Shown: positions 44,093 to 52,889 of the stretch, piece after piece
How positions within the stretch are numbered: position 1 is the first letter of the stretch
Layout: each line of letters opens with the position of its first letter
Assembly: GCA_015065265.1 (NCBI GenBank)
Contig: SVQQ01000001.1
Coordinates: 69,544 to 133,543, forward strand
Length of the DNA stretch: 64,000 nt
Reading direction: 5' to 3'
Source of the DNA: Oscillospiraceae bacterium
Lineage (GTDB): Bacteria; Bacillota; Clostridia; Oscillospirales; SIG627
Notes under the pieces: generated by a model
The model's input: the letters and a program-made list of their open reading frames with translations, nothing else
Database searches by the model: none
Told to the model about the DNA's origin: nothing
Position numbers and translations under genes: made by a program

Positions 44093-46786
44093 ATGGCAAA
44101 AAAAGACGACAGATTGCTCATTCAATACGACACAAAGCACCTCGACGAATTTTTTGAAAATCAACCCCCAATGGAGTTCATCGACGAGCTTAAAAGTCCT
44201 GTGCATAAAACTGCCCCCCTGAATTTCGGTTCGCGAAAAGAAAAGAGAGATGACGAAGTTGACGCATCAGGCATATATATAAAGGAATATTTCCCCGATC
44301 CCAAAGGAGTACTTGAAACTGTCTGGGCAGACTTTTCAAACTTCTTAAAGCTCTGTGAGTCAAAAGGGGAACGTTACCCTATAATTATAAAAGAGGGCAA
44401 AACCGACTCCTTTGAAGCATATGAAATAAACGTCGCCGAGGACGGTGTCGAAATCGTGTCAGGTGACACTGAAGGTGTCCGTCGTGCCATCTTTTATATA
44501 GAAGGCGAACTTACAAAGAGGGAAGGCTTCTTCCTTAAAAAAGGAACTGTAAAACGTAAACCCTACATAAAGGACAGAGTGACCCGAGGCTTTTTCTCAC
44601 CCACTAACCGTCCTCCCAAAAACGGAGACGAACTTTTCGACGATATCGACTACTATCCCGATGAATACCTAAACCGCCTTCAACACAACGGAACTAACGG
44701 CCTCTGGATTTATACAAGTTTTAAAGCACTTCTCACCTCATCTGTTATCAAAGAACACGGTGAAGGCGGTGAGAAGAGAATTGAAAAACTCCGCTCTGTT
44801 GTAAAGAAATGCGCAAGGTACGGAGTTAAAGTCTATATCTTCGCCCTTGAACCTATGGGCTTTTACGATTGGGAAGACCTCTATCTTAAATATCCCGAAA
44901 TGCTGGGTTCGGAACTTATCGCAGGTCAGCACCCCATCTGTCTGAGAACCGAAAAGGGAAAAGAATTTATGATAGAAGCAGTTGAAAAACTCTTCACCCT
45001 TGTTCCCGACCTTGGCGGATACCTCAACATAACCGACGGTGAACGCTTTACCACCTGTTCGTCCAGTCGCACCTATTACACCTGCCCAAGATGTGGGAAA
45101 TATACAAGAGGTGAAAACCTCGCCTATAATGTTGATATCATTAAAGAAGGCATACGCCGTGCAGGAACAGGCGCACAGTTCATAAGTTGGACCTACGGAC
45201 ACAGAGGCTGGGACTTCGATAATATCCGCGACTACGTAAAACACGCCCCCACCGACGTCGCCCTTATGCAGAACTTCGACGATATGGGCTACGAAGAGCA
45301 ACTTGGCAAAACCAGACAGGCAGTTGACTATTGGCTTTCCTACGTCGGACCTTCAATTCTCTTTGAAACAACAGGTAAAGCCGCCCTCGAATATAATAAG
45401 ACCCTCTGGGCAAAAATGCAGGTCTGCTGTTCCCACGAACTTGCAACCGTACCCTATATCCCAACTCCTGGCATCATTTTTGAGAAGTTCAAAGGAGCAA
45501 GAAAGTATAACGTTTCGGGAGTCCTCGAATGTTGGTACTTCGGTAACTACCCCTCTATTATGAACCGCGCTTCAGGGGAATTTGCCTTTATGGATGACTT
45601 CTCGGACAAGGAAGGCGCACTCTTTGAACTTGTCTCACACGTCTGGGGCGAAACAAAGGCAAAAACTATATGCAAAGCCTTTGACTTCTTTGAAAAAGGT
45701 TACAAAAACTATCCTATCAATATACTGTTCAGTTACTACGGACCCATGCACGACGGAATTTGTTGGGACTTGCAACTGATTCCGAAAAACTGGCCACTGT
45801 CACGCACATGGCTTCTCGTTGATGCCCCCGTCGGTGACAGAATAGGAGAGTGCCTGTGGAACGGACATACCCTCGATGAAGCAATAATTCTCTGTGAGAG
45901 AATTTGCGAGAATTGGGAAAAAGGACTTCAACTTCTCGACCTTGACGAAAACGCGGAACTTATGACTCTCTCTCGCGCTCTGGGACTACTCTTTAATTCA
46001 GGCGTAAATATCTTAAACTTCTATAAACTTCGTAAAATGCTTGGCAAACGTCAGGGCGACCCCAAAGAAATTTTAGCAGAAATGCGAAAGATTGTAGAAA
46101 AGGAAATTGAAAATTCAAAGGCTATGATTCCTCTCTGCCACGCCGACAAGAGACTGGGCTACCACTCGGAAGCCGAAGGCTTTAAGTTCTTCCCCGAAAA
46201 GTTAGAACGCCGAATTTCAAATCTCGAAACACTCCTTAAAACCGAGTTTTCAGAGGTAGAAAAGAGAATTGAAGAAGGACTTGCCCCCCTTGAATATTAC
46301 CTTGGTAAAGCCGACTATATTATGAAGAAGGGCAACCCTGTGGACGCTACGGTGGTTAATATCGGAGAGGACAGAAACTTTGCCATTTCTTATGACGACG
46401 ATAACATCTGTCTGCTTATGACAGGTAAGAAGGAAGATATGTTCAAGTTCGGCTTCGAGTTTGAACTCTTTGAACCCGACACCAATATGAACTTGAAAGA
46501 CGGAATTCTCACCGTCGAGCCTACCGCCAAGTCTCACCAACAAGTCTTTGGCGACAGAATTGAAGAAAAGACAGGGCGATTTGAAGTCGATATGACGGAA
46601 AACGGTGACAACGTCACCTACCTTGTAAAAGGCGACCGCAAGAAACTGGGCTGGACTGATAACACCCCCATAAAACTCCGTCTCCAGATTGGCGACTCTC
46701 TCTGGAAAGAGGAAGATATGCCCACCTACGCCCTTGGCAAAGCACCCCTGTCACCCGATGAATATGGCTTTTTGCTTACCGAATAA
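44093..46786 (+). CDS. Large cytosolic GH20-like / uncharacterised glycoside-hydrolase-type protein
   Basis: 897 aa without signal peptide; N-terminal domain with GDTEGVRRAIFYIEGEL (as in GH20/GH67/GH84-type N-domains) and barrel-like ...VYIFALEPMGFYDWEDLYLKYPE...YLNITDGERF.... Confidence 0.55.
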   Translation: MAKKDDRLLIQYDTKHLDEFFENQPPMEFIDELKSPVHKTAPLNFGSRKEKRDDEVDASGIYIKEYFPDPKGVLETVWADFSNFLKLCESKGERYPIIIKEGKTDSFEAYEINVAEDGVEIVSGDTEGVRRAIFYIEGELTKREGFFLKKGTVKRKPYIKDRVTRGFFSPTNRPPKNGDELFDDIDYYPDEYLNRLQHNGTNGLWIYTSFKALLTSSVIKEHGEGGEKRIEKLRSVVKKCARYGVKVYIFALEPMGFYDWEDLYLKYPEMLGSELIAGQHPICLRTEKGKEFMIEAVEKLFTLVPDLGGYLNITDGERFTTCSSSRTYYTCPRCGKYTRGENLAYNVDIIKEGIRRAGTGAQFISWTYGHRGWDFDNIRDYVKHAPTDVALMQNFDDMGYEEQLGKTRQAVDYWLSYVGPSILFETTGKAALEYNKTLWAKMQVCCSHELATVPYIPTPGIIFEKFKGARKYNVSGVLECWYFGNYPSIMNRASGEFAFMDDFSDKEGALFELVSHVWGETKAKTICKAFDFFEKGYKNYPINILFSYYGPMHDGICWDLQLIPKNWPLSRTWLLVDAPVGDRIGECLWNGHTLDEAIILCERICENWEKGLQLLDLDENAELMTLSRALGLLFNSGVNILNFYKLRKMLGKRQGDPKEILAEMRKIVEKEIENSKAMIPLCHADKRLGYHSEAEGFKFFPEKLERRISNLETLLKTEFSEVEKRIEEGLAPLEYYLGKADYIMKKGNPVDATVVNIGEDRNFAISYDDDNICLLMTGKKEDMFKFGFEFELFEPDTNMNLKDGILTVEPTAKSHQQVFGDRIEEKTGRFEVDMTENGDNVTYLVKGDRKKLGWTDNTPIKLRLQIGDSLWKEEDMPTYALGKAPLSPDEYGFLLTE

Positions 46787-46789
46787 AAA

Positions 46790-46830
46790 AACTTCCGCCT
46801 GAACTTAATTCAGGCGGAAAACTTTTTTTA
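46790..46830 (+). terminator. Rho-independent terminator
   Basis: TTCCGCCTGAA-CTTAA-TTCAGGCGGAA AACTTTTTTT. Confidence 0.85.
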
Positions 46831-46911
46831 TAATCACAAAAAATGTGGCATATAATATATAAGGAAGAAATTTACATTATAAAACCTTTTTTGGCGTTTA
46901 ATGCTACTCTT

Positions 46912-47202
46912 TTATTTGTCTAAAAATCTTTTTATTTCATTTATTTCTTTTTCAATTTCACCAAGCTTTTTAACAACGTCTCTGCTCGACTTGAAATTAG
47001 AGTTTGAAAACCCCAGCAAATAGTCTGTACTTACCTCAAAAAATTGCGCAAGTTTTATAATTGATTCACTGTCGGGATTAGTTTTTCCCGTTTCATAATT
47101 TGATAAAGTCTTTTGGTCTATCCCCGTTTTTTTTGCTACGTCTATCTGACGCAAGTCTAAGTCTTCTCTTAAATCACGAATTCTGTTTTTGATCTTATTC
47201 AT
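46912..47202 (-). CDS. XRE family helix-turn-helix transcriptional regulator
   Basis: IRDLREDLDLRQIDVAKKTGIDQKTLSNYETGKTNPDSESIIKLAQFFEVSTDYLLG. Confidence 0.93.
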   Translation of the reverse strand: MNKIKNRIRDLREDLDLRQIDVAKKTGIDQKTLSNYETGKTNPDSESIIKLAQFFEVSTDYLLGFSNSNFKSSRDVVKKLGEIEKEINEIKRFLDK

Positions 47203-47255
47203 ACTAACATCATTCCTTTTTTTCTTGATTATACTATCTTTTTACTAAAACTCTA

Positions 47256-47284
47256 TTGACAAACTAAGAAGTTCCTTGTATAAT
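47256..47284 (+). promoter_or_regulatory. Promoter for 47333 CDS
   Basis: TTGACA-17 nt-TATAAT. Confidence 0.75.
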
Positions 47285-47332
47285 ATCATAGCAGTAAAAT
47301 ATTAGTATAATTGTCGATTTAAGGAGGACTTT

Positions 47333-47773
47333 ATGTTTTGTTCTAATTGCGGTGCGAAAATAGGAAAAGATGAGTTGTATTGTTCAGAATGTGGAGCCTA
47401 CCAAGACGTAATTTGCACACCCAAAAGGAACCTTAAAACAAAAGTCGCCTCTTTCAACGGAGCACAGTATACTATGTATGCTAATTACGTAGCCCTTGCC
47501 ACCTTACCTATAATGTTTTTGTTAAGAATTCTTTTTCAAAAGAAAGAAACTTTATGGATAGGAGAAGGGGACGCATGGAGCAACGTGGACGTCTTGGTAG
47601 TACCGCATCTTGTAAAAGTAGTTTTGATGTTAATACTTGCTGTTTCCTTGATGTTGATATTCTTCTTGTTGAAAAGTTCATCAACTCCGAACGACCGAAA
47701 AGCAAAAGAAACCAAAAGCATATCTCTTATAAATATTGTTTTCGGATTACTTTTAACCTTTTTTGAGTTTTGA
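47333..47773 (+). CDS. Zinc-ribbon-domain membrane protein
   Basis: MFCSNCGAKIGKDELYCSECGAYQD zinc ribbon followed by two hydrophobic segments. Confidence 0.8.
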   Translation: MFCSNCGAKIGKDELYCSECGAYQDVICTPKRNLKTKVASFNGAQYTMYANYVALATLPIMFLLRILFQKKETLWIGEGDAWSNVDVLVVPHLVKVVLMLILAVSLMLIFFLLKSSSTPNDRKAKETKSISLINIVFGLLLTFFEF

Positions 47774-47875
47774 GTTTCCTTAATAATATTCTGGCATAAA
47801 AATCATAAAATTGTATTATAAAATCAAGTTTATTTTAAAAATTAAAACTTTTTATAAAAACTTTTTTAAATTCCC

Positions 47876-47903
47876 TTGACTTTTTTATGAAAAAAGATAT
47901 AAT
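47876..47903 (+). promoter_or_regulatory. Promoter for the large secreted protein
   Basis: TTGACT-16 nt-TATAAT about 145 nt upstream of the start codon. Confidence 0.6.
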
Positions 47904-48047
47904 TATAATTGCATAATGGTGTAGTAGTCTGCTTGATTGTTTACTATCGTGCAGATTGCCAATTGCAGATAATGGAAAATATTCCAAAAACTGCAAATTT
48001 TCAACCGTTTAATTAAAAATTTATACATATTTTTAGGAGGAAATCTT

Positions 48048-51000
48048 ATGAGCAAAAACTTTTTGCAAAAAGTTATTGTAACTCTCGTTACAGTAGCGCT
48101 TCTTTGCACAGCTTTGGCGCTCACAACCTTTGCAGGTAAGATTGGTGACCTCACCATCGACGACGCAAAGACTTATGAGTACGCGGCTGTTACTGTAACA
48201 AAAGCTAGTAACAGTGCTGACGCAGTAGTTACAGTTGCAGAAACCTACACAGCCTACGAAGCAGGTGCAACTCTTGACGCAGGTCTCTACGCAGTCAGAG
48301 AAACAGGTTCCACAGACAGAGGAACACTCGCTTGGGTTTCAGGCATCTCTGAAGCGAACGACTACGGTGAAATTCTTCACCAGAGCAACGTTCTTGTTAC
48401 AGATAGCACCACAACAACGGATATTTATTCAATAAAAACAACAGCAAGAACTTATACTTACTACCATCCTCGTACATGGGCTGTTAGTTCAGTAAACAGC
48501 GAAGGTCTTTTCAAGCCTGGCTATTGGACTGTTTACGAGTACGGAGGCCATGGAACAGGTCGTATCAGTTATATTTGGGCTCTTGCGCAGAAGGTTTATG
48601 GTACCGGATCATCCGTTTCATACTTCACTAAAGAAGAATATCGTTTGACTATCGGTACCTATAACAACTCACAAATTACAAGTGCAACTAGATTAAACGG
48701 TCGTTCATATACTTATCAGTATTTGAATGATGAAATTATTCCTGCAACAGACTTCAGTTCATACAAATATGCTGTTGGTGGTATCGGTGCAGTTGCAACA
48801 GTTATGACCGGTGACGTTGATAAACTTCAGTCAAAATACGTTCTCTACGTAATTGATGACAACTTCGAAGTTAAAGCATATTCCGCATATAACACAGCAC
48901 CTCTTACAAATAGAGTATTTAACGATATTACAGTAAGTCTTGCAGACCTCAAGGATGAAAACGGAAAATCTCTTACCGACGGATACATCGTTGGTATGGC
49001 AATATTCCCTTACACAGTTCCCGCTGAAGGTTGCACTGTTGAATTTACAGGAACAAAAGGTGTTAACGTAGCGGCAAGAATGTATGAAAACGCATATAAG
49101 ACTGCATACAATTCTGCAACAGACCCTGTTGTAACAATCGACGGTCTTACAGTTTCTATTCCTAAGGATGCAGTTGGTTCAGTTTACCAGTACGCTGCAA
49201 TAACAGGACTTAATTCGAGCACTACTTCTCCTTCTATTAAAAAAGACACTTATACCGAGATGACTCTCGAAGACGGCGTTTACACCGCAACTCTTGCAAC
49301 AGGCGGTCTCTACTACTTCAAGGGTGTGGCTTCAATCGGTGAGTCAAACGAAGTTCTCGTTTACGTACCCGGCACAGCTTCAGAACGTAAAGCACTCGGT
49401 GTTGCGACAGACACAGGCGTACTCGAAATTGAAAATAATGCAAACTTCTATATTGGTGAATGGGGCGGTACCACTTACACTTGGAATAACTGTGACGCGA
49501 ACTACGCGCTTCGTCCTTCAAACAACACTTACGGTTGGCATCTTCGTCCTTCCGCTTCTGGCAGAACTGAAAAATATGACGGACGTCTTGACGTTCTCTA
49601 TGATGCAAAGGCTGCATACGCAGAAGACCCCAGTGACGAAAACGCTACAGCACTTACTGATGCTTTGAAGAACGTTCTCGACAGACTTACAAGTATTGAA
49701 GCACATTACGCATATACTCCCGAGGAATTTATCCCCGCAGATGAAGTAAATAGTTTCACTTATAAAGTTCAGAACTATGGCACCTATGACAACTTCTCAT
49801 ACTCGGGTACAGACGTTAGCACACAGATGATTCTCTACGTGTTCAACGATAAAACAGGTGCAGTTGAAACTTACACTTGGACAAAGGCTCACACAGAACC
49901 CGTTATCGGTTATAATAATACCAATGCTGTATCAGTTAAATTCGACTTCACTACAGCAGATGATAACGGAAAGACTCTTTCAGATGGCTACGTTGTAGGT
50001 ATGAAGTTCTATCCTTATATCGGTTTTGAAGCAGGTTATACCGATGCAAGTCTTGTAGGCGTTAAAGATAACACAACTCTGTGGACTTACTCTCTTACAG
50101 TTGACCCTGCAGGATACGATATCGACGTTCCTAAGATTTCAGCACCCACATCAGCAGACTTCACAATCACAAACGATATTGTAACAGTTAACACAGCTTA
50201 TTCTTACAAGTATGCACAGGCTGATAAGGACGGAAACTACGATTCTGCTACTCTTGCAGACGTTGTTTCAGGCGAAACTGCACTTACAGCAGGTTACTGG
50301 GCATTCATTAAGGTGTCAAATGACGTAAACTTCGTTGACTCCGACGCATTTATCCTTGCACACGTTGCAAAGGCTACAGCCCCTGCAATCACTATCGATA
50401 GAAACGGATACTTCGTTCTTGATACAACTGCTGAAGGCTACAATGCAGACTACGAATATGAATACCTTATGGTAGTAACAGGGGAAACAGACCTCGAAAA
50501 CCTCGACAACAACACTTGGACAGCCCTTAACCCTGTAAATATTCAGGTACAGGAAGCAGGCGAAACTTATCTCGTAAGAGTTAAGGCAGGTGCTCTCTGG
50601 ACAGCAAGTGACGTGGCAGAAGCAAAATCACCTAAGGCAATTCTTCTCGGTGTAAGCCTCGTTCTCGACGGTCAGATTGGTATCAAGTTTACTGTTGATG
50701 CTAAGACCGCAAAAGCAGGTGCAGGCAAAGGTTCATATACTTCAGGCGACCCCTACATGAACATGGGCGTTACAGGTGGTACCTACAGATGTACAAATGG
50801 TGTTAACCAGTGGGTATTCTTCAATGACGCTGGTCAATATGCTAATCCTAGTGCCTTTGATTATAAGGCGGCTACAGGACGTTGCTACTCTACAGTTTAC
50901 GTTTCAGCAAAAGATTACAACACAACAGAGGTAACCTTCGGTTCTTGGAGACCTAAAGTTGCCGACGATACGGATAAGGTAGCTTGGCCTTCAGGTTCAA

Positions 51001-51629
51001 CTCCCGCTTGGGGAACAACCACAGTTAAGAAATACATTGACCTTTACAAAGAATATGCAGAGGCAGACCCCGAAACATACGGCGCAGCACTTCCTCTTGT
51101 ACTCGCTCTTGAAGAATATTGTATGAATGCTGAAAACTACTTTGATAAAGAAGCAACAGCACTTGATGCAGTTGAAGCAGTTGACGCAAACATCGCAAAC
51201 GCTCCTGAAAAGACAAAAGACGGTACTCTTCCCGAAGGCATTGAGTTCTACGGAACATCACTTATGCTTGAAGACAGAACACAGATTCGTTACTACTTCA
51301 CAGTTGATTCTTCACTTTACACAGTTGAAGAAGACGGAACAACAATCACTTGGAACGAAGGCGTAGTACTTCCCAATGCAGATAAAGTTAAAACAACAAA
51401 ACTTATCTCAAACGGAGTTATCTTCTACGAATCAGCCGCTATCACAGCTGATAAACTCGGCGAGTCTGTAACAGAGACCTTTACAACAGAAACTACTTCA
51501 TATACTGTTGTTTACAGTCCCCTCAACTATATCGCAGAAACCTATCAAAAAGATGCTAAGACAGCAAACCTTGCAAAAGCACTTTACAACTACTACAAGG
51601 CTGCTGACGCTTACATCGTTGAAGAATAA
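48048..51629 (+). CDS. Large secreted multi-domain protein (1193 aa)
   Basis: Signal peptide MSKNFLQKVIVTLVTVALLCTALALTTFAG; repeated beta-rich modules; RBS AGGAGG. Confidence 0.8.
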   Translation: MSKNFLQKVIVTLVTVALLCTALALTTFAGKIGDLTIDDAKTYEYAAVTVTKASNSADAVVTVAETYTAYEAGATLDAGLYAVRETGSTDRGTLAWVSGISEANDYGEILHQSNVLVTDSTTTTDIYSIKTTARTYTYYHPRTWAVSSVNSEGLFKPGYWTVYEYGGHGTGRISYIWALAQKVYGTGSSVSYFTKEEYRLTIGTYNNSQITSATRLNGRSYTYQYLNDEIIPATDFSSYKYAVGGIGAVATVMTGDVDKLQSKYVLYVIDDNFEVKAYSAYNTAPLTNRVFNDITVSLADLKDENGKSLTDGYIVGMAIFPYTVPAEGCTVEFTGTKGVNVAARMYENAYKTAYNSATDPVVTIDGLTVSIPKDAVGSVYQYAAITGLNSSTTSPSIKKDTYTEMTLEDGVYTATLATGGLYYFKGVASIGESNEVLVYVPGTASERKALGVATDTGVLEIENNANFYIGEWGGTTYTWNNCDANYALRPSNNTYGWHLRPSASGRTEKYDGRLDVLYDAKAAYAEDPSDENATALTDALKNVLDRLTSIEAHYAYTPEEFIPADEVNSFTYKVQNYGTYDNFSYSGTDVSTQMILYVFNDKTGAVETYTWTKAHTEPVIGYNNTNAVSVKFDFTTADDNGKTLSDGYVVGMKFYPYIGFEAGYTDASLVGVKDNTTLWTYSLTVDPAGYDIDVPKISAPTSADFTITNDIVTVNTAYSYKYAQADKDGNYDSATLADVVSGETALTAGYWAFIKVSNDVNFVDSDAFILAHVAKATAPAITIDRNGYFVLDTTAEGYNADYEYEYLMVVTGETDLENLDNNTWTALNPVNIQVQEAGETYLVRVKAGALWTASDVAEAKSPKAILLGVSLVLDGQIGIKFTVDAKTAKAGAGKGSYTSGDPYMNMGVTGGTYRCTNGVNQWVFFNDAGQYANPSAFDYKAATGRCYSTVYVSAKDYNTTEVTFGSWRPKVADDTDKVAWPSGSTPAWGTTTVKKYIDLYKEYAEADPETYGAALPLVLALEEYCMNAENYFDKEATALDAVEAVDANIANAPEKTKDGTLPEGIEFYGTSLMLEDRTQIRYYFTVDSSLYTVEEDGTTITWNEGVVLPNADKVKTTKLISNGVIFYESAAITADKLGESVTETFTTETTSYTVVYSPLNYIAETYQKDAKTANLAKALYNYYKAADAYIVEE

Positions 51630-51646
51630 TTAAGGAGGATAAGGAT

Positions 51647-51769
51647 ATGATGAACATAAGAGAAATATACGAGTCCCCCGAAATGGAACTTGTTGAGTTC
51701 GAAGCAGAAGATATAATCACTACAAGTATTGTAGAAGACGAAGACGAAACAGGAATCCTTCCTTGGTAA
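51647..51769 (+). CDS. Small acidic peptide (40 aa), MMNIREIYESPEMELVEFEAEDIITTSIVEDEDETGILPW
   Basis: RBS AAGGAGGATAAGG before ATG ATG; starts 17 nt after the upstream stop; ends just before a strong terminator; absent from the ORF track because of length. Confidence 0.75.
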   Translation: MMNIREIYESPEMELVEFEAEDIITTSIVEDEDETGILPW

Positions 51770-51782
51770 AATAAGGACTTGA

Positions 51783-51820
51783 AAAAAACTCCACAGAGTA
51801 ATCTGTGGAGTTTTTTTCTC
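51783..51820 (+). terminator. Rho-independent terminator
   Basis: ACTCCACAGA-GTAA-TCTGTGGAGT TTTTTTC. Confidence 0.9.
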
Positions 51821-51825
51821 GGTTG

Positions 51826-52045
51826 ATGAATTGAAAGTTAAAAGTGGAAAGTGGAAAATTGAAAATTGAAAACTCAATAATATAATAAATGAAGATTTGC
51901 GGGAGCAAATCGTCCTAAATTTTCCATTCTCCATTTTCCACTTTGCATTTATAACCGTCGAAGATTTGCGGGAGCAAATCGTCCATAACTCAAAACTCAA
52001 AACTGAAACGAAGTTTGAATAAAACTATTGCCACAGGCAATAATA
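51826..52045. repeat. Dispersed-type low-complexity repeat with two identical hairpin units
   Basis: GAAGATTTGCGGGAGCAAATCGTCC at 51890-51914 and 51959-51983, each with GATTTGC-GGGA-GCAAATC; purine tract AAGTGGAAAGTGGAAAATTGAAAATTG opposed by TTTTCCATTCTCCATTTTCCACTTTGCAT. Confidence 0.65.
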
Positions 52046-52070
52046 AAACTCAAAAAAATCGTGCATTGTA

Positions 52071-52099
52071 TTGACGTTGTGCACATAATGTGATATAAT
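52071..52099 (+). promoter_or_regulatory. Promoter of the toxin-antitoxin operon
   Basis: TTGACG-17 nt-TATAAT with internal TTGTGCACATAA dyad. Confidence 0.7.
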
Positions 52100-52128
52100 A
52101 TGCATAGAATAAAAGTGGAGGTGTTATT

Positions 52129-52401
52129 ATGGATTCTACAAACTTGAATATTCGTACCGATAAAGAAGTAAAATTACAGGCAGAAAAAATTTTTGATGCT
52201 CTTGGCCTTAATATGACTACTGCTATAAATATCTTTTTAAGACAGGCGATACGTGAGAACGGTATTCCTTTCGAGGTAAAATTGAACGTACCTAACGAAA
52301 TCACCGCTACCGCTATTGCAGAAGGCAGAGCCTTGGCATATGACAAAGATGCAACAGGTTATTCTACTATATCTGATTTAAGGGCGGCATTAGAAGTATG
52401 A
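52129..52401 (+). CDS. Type II antitoxin, RelB/DinJ family
   Basis: NLNIRTDKEVKLQAEKIFDALGLNMTTAINIFLRQAIRENGIPFEVK. Confidence 0.95.
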   Translation: MDSTNLNIRTDKEVKLQAEKIFDALGLNMTTAINIFLRQAIRENGIPFEVKLNVPNEITATAIAEGRALAYDKDATGYSTISDLRAALEV

Positions 52402-52676
52402 AGTACGAAGTTCGCTTTACCACACAATTTAAAAAGGATTTAAAACTCGCTAAAAAACAAGGTAAAGATATTGATAAACTGTTTGACGTTGTTGAAAAAA
52501 TTGCAAATGGTGAGACGTTGGAAGAGAAATATCGAGACCACGATTTAAGCGGTAACTACAAAGGCTGTCGTGAGTGTCACGTAGAGCCTGATTGGCTGCT
52601 TGTTTACGAAGTGATTGATGATGTTTTAGTTTTAATGCTTTATCGTGTGGGCAGTCATTCTGATTTATTCAGATAA
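52398..52676 (+). CDS. Type II toxin, YafQ family mRNA interferase
   Basis: MKYEVRFTTQFKKDLKLAKKQGKDIDKLFDVVEKIANGETLEEKYRDHDLSGNYKGCRECHVEPDWLLVYEV; overlaps the antitoxin by 4 nt. Confidence 0.95.
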   Translation: MKYEVRFTTQFKKDLKLAKKQGKDIDKLFDVVEKIANGETLEEKYRDHDLSGNYKGCRECHVEPDWLLVYEVIDDVLVLMLYRVGSHSDLFR

Positions 52677-52677
52677 G

Positions 52678-52720
52678 AAAAATCCGTGATTAGAAGTTTC
52701 TAATCACGGATTTTTTATAG
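52678..52720 (+). terminator. Rho-independent terminator of the TA operon
   Basis: AAATCCGTGATTAGAAG-TTTCTAATCACGGATTTTTT. Confidence 0.85.
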
Positions 52721-52889
52721 GGTGCAGTTAATAAAATCTGCATTTTTGACTACAAATTGCATGACGTTAAAATCCTGTTAAGATTTTAATTAAAACCACC
52801 TCTTTTCCTTGACTTTTTACATTATTTAGGATTACAATTAAGTATAATGTAAAATTGTAAAACAAATGCAGTTGAAAGGATAAAATACT

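Noticed and set aside
51611-52000. Minus-strand ORF encoding FSIFHFPLLTFNSS-type sequence
   Set aside because: Low-complexity translation of the repeat patch and overlap with the small acidic peptide gene; not a plausible protein.
52720-52889. Possible T-box leader for alaS
   Set aside because: No T-box sequence, Stem I motifs or terminator found in the 170-nt upstream region.
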